Shown here one piece after another: positions 11,872 to 19,705 of a stretch of 64,000 nt of DNA (its first letter is position 1; each line of letters opens with the position of its first letter). The notes below the pieces were generated by a model. The model worked only from the letters and a program-made list of their open reading frames with translations. It did no database searches and was not told where the DNA came from. The position numbers and the translations under genes are program-made. This DNA is from Actinomycetes bacterium (GTDB taxonomy: Bacteria > Actinomycetota > Acidimicrobiia > Acidimicrobiales > Acidimicrobiaceae), in the NCBI GenBank assembly GCA_021777475.1, contig JAJYDM010000002.1, positions 19,027 through 83,026 on the forward strand, in the 5' to 3' direction.

Positions 11872-12542
11872 TGGCCACATCCCACCCGGTCAAAATTCCA
11901 AAAGAACTTGCTGGGCTCCTTGCCGACAAACAGGAGCTGATTAGAGCCACCAAAGGATTCATGCCGCCAGACGAGGGAAAGGCTTTGGCCCTGGCCCTTT
12001 ATGAATGCGACCTCCCTTATGACGTTCCGGCAGTTGAGATTGGCTCGTACACAGGGCTTTCAACCATTTACCTTGGTACCGTTGCCAAACGGCAAATGAG
12101 ATCCCTGGTATCGGTTGACCATCACCGTGGCTCCCAAGAGAACCAGGCGGGATGGGAGTATCATGATCCAACCCTGGTTGATCCCGTTTCAGGAAAAATG
12201 GACACCCTCTACCTGTTCCGACGAACAGTCGAGCTTGCACGACTTGCTGAAACTGTGATCATTGCAGTTGCAGATTCACAGAAGTTTGCCAATGCCTTCT
12301 CCGTCGAAATAGGTTTTCTCTTCATAGACGGAGGACACGGAATCGCGGAGGCAACTGGCGACTATGAAAGCTGGGTTCCCAAGATCACCCAAGGGGGCCA
12401 CCTTGCCATCCATGACGTTTTCACCGACGCTTCCCTCGGCGGACAGGCTCCATTTCTCCTCTACCAAAGAGCCCTTGGTGAGGGATTCCGCGAGACCATG
12501 TCCCAGGGAAGCCTTCGCGTTATGAGAAAAGACTCAAAATAG
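11871..12542 (+). CDS. Class I SAM-dependent methyltransferase
   Basis: Predicted methyltransferase of the Methyltransf_24 type, 223 residues, starting at a GTG that overlaps the pepN stop by one base. Motif I is VEIGSYTGLST (about 46-56), the acidic residue after beta-2 is in SVDHHRG, and LFIDGGHG with a later GGHLAIHDVF completes the Rossmann pattern. The family acts on sugars or small secondary metabolites. No substrate can be assigned. The 3' end overlaps the convergent terpene-cyclase-fold gene by 23 bp. Confidence 0.85.
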   Translation: MATSHPVKIPKELAGLLADKQELIRATKGFMPPDEGKALALALYECDLPYDVPAVEIGSYTGLSTIYLGTVAKRQMRSLVSVDHHRGSQENQAGWEYHDPTLVDPVSGKMDTLYLFRRTVELARLAETVIIAVADSQKFANAFSVEIGFLFIDGGHGIAEATGDYESWVPKITQGGHLAIHDVFTDASLGGQAPFLLYQRALGEGFRETMSQGSLRVMRKDSK

Positions 12543-13581
12543 TCGAACCGATACTTTTCCGCGCTTTGACTGAAAGTATGAAACTCGAAATGATCACTGC
12601 CGCCACCGAATAGGAAGACTGTTCGAGATGAGGAAACGAGGCACCGGTTGGTCCTACCATGCCTGTAAGGTAGCCGCCATTCGTTCCACGAAAGCGCTCA
12701 AGAGCTAAATACACATCCTGCGCCAAGGGTTCCTCCCCGGCAATGTGCAGGGCCATCGCCGTCTCGGCAGTCTCCGCCGCTGTGAACCAATCATTTCCCA
12801 GGATGCAGCGGATACCCCAGTCCGGCAGATAGAAGCGACTGAGAAAACCTTCTGTAAGACGGCATGCGTCGTTGACGCCACCAAGAACGGGGTAGTAATG
12901 GTCCATCGCCCAGCCCGCGGTGTCCGAATAGGGCCCCACAGCGGCCGAAACCGAACTGTTAAGTGCTGCGCTCGCTTCTTCATAACGGAGCCCGTCCCCA
13001 ATTCCAAACCGCCTGGCAAGTTCCGCTGCAACCATGAGTGAATCGCATATAGAGGACGAGGCCGCAATGAGCGAAGTTGGATGGCCATTCCCGTCTGGAT
13101 CGACAGCCCACGGGATCGAACCATCATCCCTTTGATAGGTTATGACGTGGTCAAGTCCCCGCAGAGCCATCTCCACATACGGCTCAATCACCCGCCTGTC
13201 ACCGATCAACCGGTCCAGCACCGCAACCAGGACCACCGGGTAGCTACAGGTGTTGGTGTCCCTTCTGGGCTCCGCGACTCCTCTCGAAAGGTAGAAGTGG
13301 CACCAGGAACCGTCGCCGTTCTGCATCTCAAAGAGCCATTTGGCCCCGGCCAGAGCTTCGTCCAGCCTGCCGCCAAGTGCAAGGGCCATCGCTGCCTCGG
13401 CGTGATTCCAAGGATCAGCCCTTCCTCCCTTGAACCAGGGGATCATCCCAGACCTCAATTGCAGTGAGACCAGAAAGGAAAGTGAAGTCTCGAGCGCCGC
13501 TCTTTCAAGCAGCGACTCGCATGACTTACTCGACCGCACTTGAACCCTTTCTGGCATACAAGACGAGGCTCTTGCCTCCAA
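12520..13581 (-). CDS. Prenyltransferase / squalene-cyclase-like alpha-alpha toroid protein
   Basis: Cytoplasmic 353-residue protein with the repeated helix pairs of the terpenoid cyclase/protein prenyltransferase superfamily. Repeats carry QW-like or related motifs, for example LQLRSGMIPWFKGG, FEMQNGDGSWCHFY and TYQRDDGSIPW. The DxDD catalytic motif of squalene-hopene cyclase is not evident, so cyclase activity is doubtful. It may bind a lipid or polysaccharide. The start overlaps the upstream methyltransferase by 56 bp (a later start at 13557 or 13542 is possible). It is the last gene of a minus-strand unit with a methyltransferase and a glycosyltransferase, which suggests a role in making a methylated glycoconjugate. 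Confidence 0.75.
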   Translation of the reverse strand: MEARASSCMPERVQVRSSKSCESLLERAALETSLSFLVSLQLRSGMIPWFKGGRADPWNHAEAAMALALGGRLDEALAGAKWLFEMQNGDGSWCHFYLSRGVAEPRRDTNTCSYPVVLVAVLDRLIGDRRVIEPYVEMALRGLDHVITYQRDDGSIPWAVDPDGNGHPTSLIAASSSICDSLMVAAELARRFGIGDGLRYEEASAALNSSVSAAVGPYSDTAGWAMDHYYPVLGGVNDACRLTEGFLSRFYLPDWGIRCILGNDWFTAAETAETAMALHIAGEEPLAQDVYLALERFRGTNGGYLTGMVGPTGASFPHLEQSSYSVAAVIISSFILSVKARKSIGSTILSLFS

Positions 13582-14245
13582 GCGGATTCAACACTCTCTC
13601 CAGGAGTTTGATAAAGCGTGGCTTCCTGGTGATGTCCCAAACCAGGAAGCGGTGGTAAAGCCTGTAGCTCCTTGACTTGGTATTGTTGACTCCCACCAGA
13701 CACCTGATCAGCCAGTATGGCGTATGCAATGCATGTGCGTGATGAAGCGAGTAAACGCCAAGACCAGCCTCCTTCGCCAACCTGATCACCTCGGACCGCC
13801 GGTAAATGCGAATATGGCCGCCCGGAACGTTGTGATATTCCGAAGAGACCAACCAGTACAGCGACTCTGGAAGGAAGCGCGGCACAGTAACGCAAACGGT
13901 TCCGCCCGGCGTCATCACCCTGGCAATCTCCGCCATCGCTGCCTTATCATCCGGAATGTGCTCGAAGACCTCGGATGCAATAACAACGTCAAATGTGGAA
14001 TCGGCAAACGGGAGCTGCAGCCCGGATGCCTGCACGGCAAAACCGTAGCCACATCCTGGATTGTCTGCCGCCAGAGCTTCGAAAAATGCCGGTGCGCTTT
14101 CGATCTCCTCTAGCGCTATGTCCACTGCCACCACCTTTGCCCCTTGAGTCACCGCCCAGAACGCGTGCCGGCCTGCTCCTGCTCCAAAGTCGAGGACTTT
14201 CTTTGCATAAATGTCGCCCAGCTTCGACGGTCTAACGCTAAGCAT
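13526..14245 (-). CDS. Class I SAM-dependent methyltransferase
   Basis: Methyltransf_11-type protein, 239 residues. Motif I is VLDFGAGAGRHAFWA near residues 18-32, followed by VVAVDIA (the acidic ribose contact), ASEVFEHIPDD and a post-motif region VTPGGTVCVTVP. The C-terminal YRLYHRFLVWDITRKPRF is basic and aromatic and may contact a membrane or lipid substrate. It is 28 bp downstream of the glycosyltransferase gene and overlaps the following toroid gene, so the three are probably translated from one mRNA. The likely substrate is a glycolipid or cell-envelope sugar (inference from context). Confidence 0.88.
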   Translation of the reverse strand: MLSVRPSKLGDIYAKKVLDFGAGAGRHAFWAVTQGAKVVAVDIALEEIESAPAFFEALAADNPGCGYGFAVQASGLQLPFADSTFDVVIASEVFEHIPDDKAAMAEIARVMTPGGTVCVTVPRFLPESLYWLVSSEYHNVPGGHIRIYRRSEVIRLAKEAGLGVYSLHHAHALHTPYWLIRCLVGVNNTKSRSYRLYHRFLVWDITRKPRFIKLLERVLNPLGGKSLVLYARKGSSAVE

Positions 14246-14273
14246 TGGCCAAAGCCGTCGTCGGGTACAAGAT

Positions 14274-15551
14274 CTAATCCTCGCCGCGCGCTGACAAGAG
14301 ATCGAAATAATTTTGCTCTGTAGCTCTCGCTGTAGCCTCCCAGGTGAACTTGCTCATGACCCGTTCCATTGCGTTCCTCCCGAGTTCGTCACGCAGAATT
14401 GAAGAGTCAAGAGCTTGCAGTATCTTCTTGGCGAGATCGAGATAGTCTCCAGCGCGGGCCATGAGTACCGTCTCTCCATCTGTACCGGTCACCTCCGGCA
14501 AAGCACCGCCATCCGTGGCGACCAACGGCACACCACATGCCATGGCTTCAACGGCTGGCAGCGAAAATCCCTCATATAGGGACGGGACAACCGCCACCTC
14601 GGCCCGGTTGTAAAGACGAACCATTTCGTCTTGTGCGACCACCCCGGCAAATTTAACGTACGCATCCAAACCAAGTTCAAACACCCTGGAGGGCAGGTTC
14701 GACCCCTTGTTTGGGTTTCCAATGATTACCAGGTGCGACTTGGGCTCGACGTTCTTAACCTCCGCCATCGCCTCCACCAGCACCTGAAGTCCCTTAAGCG
14801 GAACGTCCGCGCTGGCGGTGGTCACGATCAAGCCAGGCTCTCTCCTTATAGCTGGATTCGGCTTGAAAACCGAGGTGTCTACACCAATTGGTACAACCCT
14901 CGAACGCTCCAGAGCCACGTTCATGTATTTGAAGAGATCAGTCCGCGAAGTTTCCGAGACCGTCAAGACTCTTTCCATCCGACTGGCCACCTCGGACTGC
15001 ATCTTCACAAAGCCATACCACCGGTAAGCACCGATCTTTGACTTCAGCCCCCGCCCATGTTCAATAGCAAGAGCCCGGTCGACTGTAATGGGATGATGGA
15101 TCGATCCTATTACTGGCAAGCCCTTCTGCGCTAACCTCAGAATTGACCAGGACAAGGACTGGTTGTCGTGTATCAAATCGAAATCTCCAAGACGCGACTC
15201 CAGCGCGCGCTCCAGACGCCAGCCGAACGTCCTCGGTTCTGGAAAGCCGCCACTGCACATGAGCGCAAACTCCGCGACATCGATTAGCGAACCGAACTCC
15301 TCAATCTTTGGAATTCTAAACGGATCCTCCGCCCGGTAAAGATCCAACGATGCCAACTTATTGAGCACCACCGATTCAGGATCCAGGTCAGGGTATGGCT
15401 GCCCGGAATACACCTCCACCGTGTGACCGCGTTTGGCCAGTTCATGAGAAAGGTGCTTAGTGTATACACCCTGACCACCCGAGTATGGATTTCCACGGTA
15501 AACGCAAAAAGCAATACGAAGAGGTCTCAAATCACCTGTGCGCTTATTCAA
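14274..15551 (-). CDS. Glycosyltransferase family 4 protein
   Basis: GT-B fold retaining glycosyltransferase, 425 residues. The N-terminal acceptor domain begins LRIAFCVYRGNPYSGGQGVY with the glycine-rich loop. The C-terminal nucleotide-sugar domain has VPIGVDTSVFKPN and the E-x7-E region YEGFSLPAVEAMACG, then PLVATDGGALPEV. It starts at TTG 15551, one base after the Nramp stop, so translation is likely coupled to the transporter. It uses an unknown NDP-sugar, and the neighbouring methyltransferase and toroid protein suggest one pathway for a surface glycoconjugate. Confidence 0.9.
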   Translation of the reverse strand: MNKRTGDLRPLRIAFCVYRGNPYSGGQGVYTKHLSHELAKRGHTVEVYSGQPYPDLDPESVVLNKLASLDLYRAEDPFRIPKIEEFGSLIDVAEFALMCSGGFPEPRTFGWRLERALESRLGDFDLIHDNQSLSWSILRLAQKGLPVIGSIHHPITVDRALAIEHGRGLKSKIGAYRWYGFVKMQSEVASRMERVLTVSETSRTDLFKYMNVALERSRVVPIGVDTSVFKPNPAIRREPGLIVTTASADVPLKGLQVLVEAMAEVKNVEPKSHLVIIGNPNKGSNLPSRVFELGLDAYVKFAGVVAQDEMVRLYNRAEVAVVPSLYEGFSLPAVEAMACGVPLVATDGGALPEVTGTDGETVLMARAGDYLDLAKKILQALDSSILRDELGRNAMERVMSKFTWEATARATEQNYFDLLSARGED

Positions 15552-15552
15552 G

Positions 15553-16857
15553 CTAAAGCCATCCGATTACCGTTTGCACCATAAGCACCGCCGATAGCCC
15601 CGCGATCGCAATCACTGAGATGGCCGCAACTTTCCTGAAAATTCGTCCATTCACCGCATCACCAAGAACACTTCGCCTGTTTGAGAGAACCACGATAAAT
15701 GTGAGAATAATTGGGGTAAGCAGACCCTGCAGCACCTGGGTGAATATCAGAAGCGTGATGAGGTTAACCGGAACTAGCGAAACTGCAGCGCCAAGAAGCA
15801 CCTGGGCAGAAAATAGTCCCAAGAAAAGAGGCGCCTGTCGAAACTTCCTCGAAACCGATCTCTCAACGCCAAGAGCCTCCGCAACGGCGTACGACGTCGA
15901 TAGAGGAACCACAGCACCCGCCAAAGCGGACGCACCAAGCAAACCGATGGCAAAAAGAATCACTGCATGGGAACCAGCGACAGGTGCAAGCGCCAGTGCC
16001 GCTTGTTTCGCCGAGCTCAGTGGTCCGGTGCCTCCAATGGCAGCCGCCGTGGCAATGATAATGAAAATCGATATTATGTCGGCGAAAATTGCACCGCCAA
16101 CAGCATCTGCACGCTCAAGCGGATACTCCTCCGGGGAGATGCCCCGGTCAACCACTCCCGCCGCGGCATAGACCTGCATATAAGGCGAGATCGTTGTTCC
16201 AATCAACGCAACCCCAAGAAATATAAAACTGTTTGAAACGATAAAATGCGGGAAGATGGTTTGTGCAGCCACCTTGTGCCAATTGGGATGCCCAAGTACT
16301 GCAGCCACCGGGTAGGCAAAAAAAGCCAATGACATTATTAGGAAGATCCGCTCCGCATAGCGGTACGAGCCGAACACCACCAAGCCCCAGATAAACAACG
16401 CCGACATGGGGATCGACACGTAACGCGAAACCCCGAACAGCTGGAAAGCGGCGCCAATGCCGGCAAACTCCGAAACGACAAGACCTGTATTCGAGGCCGT
16501 CAATGCAACCATAGCCAATCCGGTCAGCCTGACTGAGAACTCCTCGCGGATCAAAGCAGCTAGACCCTTGCCGCTGTAAACCCCGAGCCTCGTCGACATC
16601 TCCTGAACCACAACCAGCCCGACCGTAACCAGTACCATGAAAAACAATGTCCGGTAGCCAAACTGAGATCCAGCCGACGAATATGTTGCAATGCCACCGG
16701 CGTCATTACCCGCGTTGGCGGCGATCAGACCGGGGCCGGCTGCGGCTAGGTATACCCAGAACGGCCGCTTCCTCTTAGACGTGGAAACGCCGAAATGCAC
16801 GCCGAAATGCCTACGTCCATTTTGATTGACTTTGCGCTTCGGCGCGGCTGAACTCAC
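15553..16857 (-). CDS. Nramp-family divalent metal transporter (atypical)
   Basis: Polytopic membrane transporter, 434 residues, about 11 predicted helices. It belongs to the Nramp/SLC11 fold by overall pattern, but the two metal-binding signatures differ from manganese/iron Nramps. The helix-1 DPGN region reads NAGNDAGG (48-55) and the helix-6 MPH region reads GTTISPYMQ (220-228). This and the preceding MgtE-domain gene point to magnesium or another cation rather than classical manganese uptake (inference). It starts at GTG 16857. The basic N-terminal tail contains a tandem HFGV repeat encoded by a short direct repeat. The gap to the upstream PRC/CBS gene is 46 bp. Confidence 0.85.
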   Translation of the reverse strand: MSSAAPKRKVNQNGRRHFGVHFGVSTSKRKRPFWVYLAAAGPGLIAANAGNDAGGIATYSSAGSQFGYRTLFFMVLVTVGLVVVQEMSTRLGVYSGKGLAALIREEFSVRLTGLAMVALTASNTGLVVSEFAGIGAAFQLFGVSRYVSIPMSALFIWGLVVFGSYRYAERIFLIMSLAFFAYPVAAVLGHPNWHKVAAQTIFPHFIVSNSFIFLGVALIGTTISPYMQVYAAAGVVDRGISPEEYPLERADAVGGAIFADIISIFIIIATAAAIGGTGPLSSAKQAALALAPVAGSHAVILFAIGLLGASALAGAVVPLSTSYAVAEALGVERSVSRKFRQAPLFLGLFSAQVLLGAAVSLVPVNLITLLIFTQVLQGLLTPIILTFIVVLSNRRSVLGDAVNGRIFRKVAAISVIAIAGLSAVLMVQTVIGWL

Positions 16858-16903
16858 AATGAAACCTCATCACCAGCTGACTCAATACTTCGCAACTAAT
16901 TGG

Positions 16904-18238
16904 TTAGGAAAGCAAACGCGGGAAATGGAACCGTCCCCGCTCCGGAGATAGAGCATCGATAATGTCATCGGCCAGTATTCTGCCAATTGGCCTTTGATCC
17001 ACCGCAACGACAATTGAAAAACGGCGGGAGCCGATGAGCTTTTCCGCCACTTCGCCAAGAGGTGTTGCGGGCTCCACGACGACCGGATCCTCAGATATCA
17101 ACGCAGAAACTGGCACCACGCTATCAGCCAACGCCAACTCGTAAAGGGATACCTCGCCAAGCAGTATGCCCTCGAAGTCGACCACAAGCACGCCGTCTAT
17201 CTCGTCCTTGTGATCGCGATGGGACTCCAAAAGGACCTTTACCTCGCCTACGGAGTCATTTGGCAGAACTTTGACCAACATGGTCGTCATTACACCGCCT
17301 GCCGTATCGGCCTCAAATTCGAGCAAGTTTCCCAGCGCCCGGGCGGCTTCCGGTGCCATCAGCTCAAGAATCTCTTCCCGCTCGTCTTCATCAAGATCTC
17401 TCAAGGCCTCAACCGCCTCGTCGGGTTCCATGTACGACACAATGTCTGCGGCAACCTCCGGCTCCGACTCTCTGAGCAGAGCCTCGCGTTCGGCGGACTC
17501 CATCTCCTCTATGGCATCTGCCGCCGTCTCAATATCCAAAGCCGATAGCAATCCTTGGCGCTCGGTTCGGCCAAGATCCTCAAGAAGATCGGCAAGTTCG
17601 CTAGGCCGCAACCTCTTTATCGCCTGTTGCGAACTGCGCAGCCTGACAGCTCCAGTGTGCTCATCGAATGGAGCGACGGCGGCCCAGTCGAGAACCTTCT
17701 CCGGTGTTGCCGTTGAACGAAATCTTGCCGGGCCAAATCTTCGCAGCAATGAGTACATACTCACATCGACGCCGACCAGCCTGAGGCGGCCCAGGGCATG
17801 AGCCAGGAACAAATCTGCAGCTCTTAGAACCTGCACACCGTCGACATCGACAAGCTGATGGTCAAGAATCTCTTTACCAAGTAGGACTTCTCCAGGACGT
17901 TGAGAAAAGTCCCTAAGATCCAATGTGGAGGAGGAAAGAACCACCGAGTCCCGGGAAAATGTCTCCACCCTATCGATGTCAACAAACGCGATTCTACGCC
18001 CGATCTTCACCAAGATTCCAGTGACCGGCGGATAGTCGGCGTCCTGGGACCACCGAACGACGACATCGACAAGTGTGCCGATTTCGGATCCGTTTTCGTT
18101 TATCACTCGTTTACCAGTATTGCCCGCCAAGGAAATGATCGACTCTCTGATACTCTTTATCGTCAGAAGTCGCTGAGATCTTGACTGTCGCATGCTTCGG
18201 ATCCTGCGTGGATCCAACAGAATTGGCCTTCGCGCCAT
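16904..18238 (-). CDS. PRC-barrel, MgtE-N and CBS domain protein (no membrane domain)
   Basis: Cytoplasmic 444-residue regulator. Two PRC-barrel-like beta segments (about 38-105 and 114-145) precede an MgtE intracellular N domain of acidic helical repeats (about 205-315, for example AIEEMESAE, DLDEDEREEILELM), then two CBS domains beginning AGGVMTTMLV (about 315-440). In MgtE these domains sense magnesium and gate a pore, but here the MgtE transmembrane domain is missing. The following gene is a membrane transporter of the Nramp fold, so this protein probably supplies the magnesium-sensing cytosolic part in trans (inference). It starts at ATG 18238 behind an AAAGGAGG site. An unusual leader ORF lies upstream. 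Confidence 0.9.
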   Translation of the reverse strand: MARRPILLDPRRIRSMRQSRSQRLLTIKSIRESIISLAGNTGKRVINENGSEIGTLVDVVVRWSQDADYPPVTGILVKIGRRIAFVDIDRVETFSRDSVVLSSSTLDLRDFSQRPGEVLLGKEILDHQLVDVDGVQVLRAADLFLAHALGRLRLVGVDVSMYSLLRRFGPARFRSTATPEKVLDWAAVAPFDEHTGAVRLRSSQQAIKRLRPSELADLLEDLGRTERQGLLSALDIETAADAIEEMESAEREALLRESEPEVAADIVSYMEPDEAVEALRDLDEDEREEILELMAPEAARALGNLLEFEADTAGGVMTTMLVKVLPNDSVGEVKVLLESHRDHKDEIDGVLVVDFEGILLGEVSLYELALADSVVPVSALISEDPVVVEPATPLGEVAEKLIGSRRFSIVVAVDQRPIGRILADDIIDALSPERGRFHFPRLLS

Positions 18239-18318
18239 AGGACTGTCCTCCTTTCACGTGGAGAAACGCCCTAGGAGATCAACCGCAAATTCTGATTCCC
18301 AAGCCAGCTGCTCTTAAA

Positions 18319-18405
18319 TCAAAAAATCGTTATTGGCGGTGAAATCCGGAGGGACGTCATGAACGAATAGTTGAAGTCGGTACTGTGAGGTTCACTAGGC
18401 TTCAT
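18319..18405 (-). CDS. Putative 28-residue leader peptide upstream of the PRC/MgtE_N-Nramp operon
   Basis: A short ORF in the 287-bp gap before the PRC/MgtE_N gene. It has ATG at 18405 preceded at 9 bases by AGGAGGTGAT, a ten-base match to the 16S anti-Shine-Dalgarno end and stronger than that of any neighbouring gene. It encodes 28 residues, begins MKPSEPHSTDF and ends RISPPITIF before TGA. The Pro-Pro pair five residues from the end and the magnesium-linked gene downstream recall leader peptides that control magnesium transporters by ribosome stalling. The stop is 80 bases before the ATG of the main gene. Coding is inferred from the ribosome site and context only. Confidence 0.45.
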   Translation of the reverse strand: MKPSEPHSTDFNYSFMTSLRISPPITIF

Positions 18406-18410
18406 GGTCA

Positions 18411-18420
18411 ATCACCTCCT
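18411..18420 (-). promoter_or_regulatory. Very strong ribosome binding site of the leader ORF
   Basis: The minus strand reads AGGAGGTGAT here, an extended match to the 3' end of 16S rRNA, placed at an ideal distance from the ATG at 18405. It argues that the leader ORF is translated. Confidence 0.6.
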
Positions 18421-18525
18421 AAGCTCGGCCAATACTACGCAGCGTTAACTGCCAACAACAGAATAGCTGACGATTGGGGCAAAGGGCGGCAAAAAAGTGC
18501 AGATTAGCTCGATAAATTTGCGAAT

Positions 18526-19260
18526 TTACCGACTGGTAAAGTCAAACGGCGTGCCCGGCTTTATCCCAAAGACGACGCCCGCCTCGGCCACCACAATCTC
18601 GGATCCCACTTCGAGGAACCCAGCTTCTTCAAAAAGTTGCGTCCATGCCCGCTGCGATATCGGCTTCTCTTGAACCCTGGCCAGATAACGCGCCGTGTTC
18701 TTGACGATTCGCCACCATCCACCTGGCCCTTTACGCAACATTATGGAAATCTTTGAAACGATTATATCGCGGTCCTGCCTGGTGCCACCACGCCCAAACA
18801 TCATGTCGCCAAACACCATGCGTCCGCCAGGTCTCAACCAACGAAAAGCCTGCCTGACCACCAACTTTTTCTGATCGTCGCTCAGGTGGTGGAGCGCGTA
18901 GTTGGAGACGATCAGATCAAAACTCTCATCAACGAAATGGAGTTCCTGGATTGACGCCGTCTGAGTGTCAACATTGGAGAGGCCCGATTCATTCAATTTA
19001 TCTTGCAAGAGCCCTATCATGCGCGGAGATATATCAACAGCCAGCACCGACTTGACGCCTTTTGAGATCGGAAGCGACAACTGTCCGCTCCCACATCCAA
19101 GGTCAAGGACCTCATCCTCTTTGACTAGGTTTGCCTTGGCGATAACCGCGTCGACAACTCTGCCCAGCCCTGGATTCTCCGCATGGTCCCAGGACTCAGC
19201 CCTCTTGCTCCACACAGACCTCTGAACCGCCAGACCAAGCTTCTCAATTGCAGATGACAA
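18526..19260 (-). CDS. Class I SAM-dependent methyltransferase (UbiE-like)
   Basis: Predicted methyltransferase, 244 residues, starting at TTG 19260 with GGGAG upstream. Motif I is VLDLGCGSGQLSLPIS (about 46-61), followed by VLAVDISPRMI, LIVSNYALHHL (post I) and LRPGGRMVFGDMMFGRGG (motif III area). This order is typical of Methyltransf_11/UbiE proteins, which methylate quinones, lipids or small molecules. It stands apart from the operon that follows it, separated by the leader region, and has a 445-bp gap upstream. Substrate unknown. Confidence 0.85.
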   Translation of the reverse strand: MSSAIEKLGLAVQRSVWSKRAESWDHAENPGLGRVVDAVIAKANLVKEDEVLDLGCGSGQLSLPISKGVKSVLAVDISPRMIGLLQDKLNESGLSNVDTQTASIQELHFVDESFDLIVSNYALHHLSDDQKKLVVRQAFRWLRPGGRMVFGDMMFGRGGTRQDRDIIVSKISIMLRKGPGGWWRIVKNTARYLARVQEKPISQRAWTQLFEEAGFLEVGSEIVVAEAGVVFGIKPGTPFDFTSR

Positions 19261-19705
19261 TACCCTTTGCTCCCACTCGCTACCAAAGACTCAATCGGAA
19301 CGGTTCATAGCCCATCCACACATCGCAAATTGACCAGGCCAAAGAAACCAGCCATCTGAACAGCCTTGACGGGCGCACTCAATTGCCCATCACGGCCAAA
19401 TCTCACTCATCTTACGTCATGTGGCATACCGAACAACCAAATAACAAGATATCGGGTAATTATCAGAATCAGATAAGAGTCTGCCCGTGCCAGATCTTCA
19501 CCGATACTGGACCTCGACCTGAAAACCTTGGTCCAGATGTGCTGATCACTGCACTACTTCCTCCAACGAACGCCCTGCGGCTTTAGATTCGTGTTAAGCA
19601 ATGCCAGAGAGGCGTGACCACTTGGGACTTAGATTCCACATTTCGAACCAGCAAAACCCAGGCCTGTGCAATTGCAGGTCGGACAGCCGATTCCCTCCAT
19701 TCCGC
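19261..19705. other. Intergenic region, nothing recognised
   Basis: 445 bp between two minus-strand genes. Short open frames occur on the plus strand, but they lack ribosome sites and do not resemble proteins. No RNA gene, clear terminator or repeat was found by eye. It should hold the promoter of the methyltransferase gene. Confidence 0.5.

Noticed and set aside
18239..18318. Possible magnesium (M-box) or manganese riboswitch before the MgtE_N gene
   Set aside because: I could not find the conserved blocks of either aptamer in the leader; the short ORF is the better explanation.
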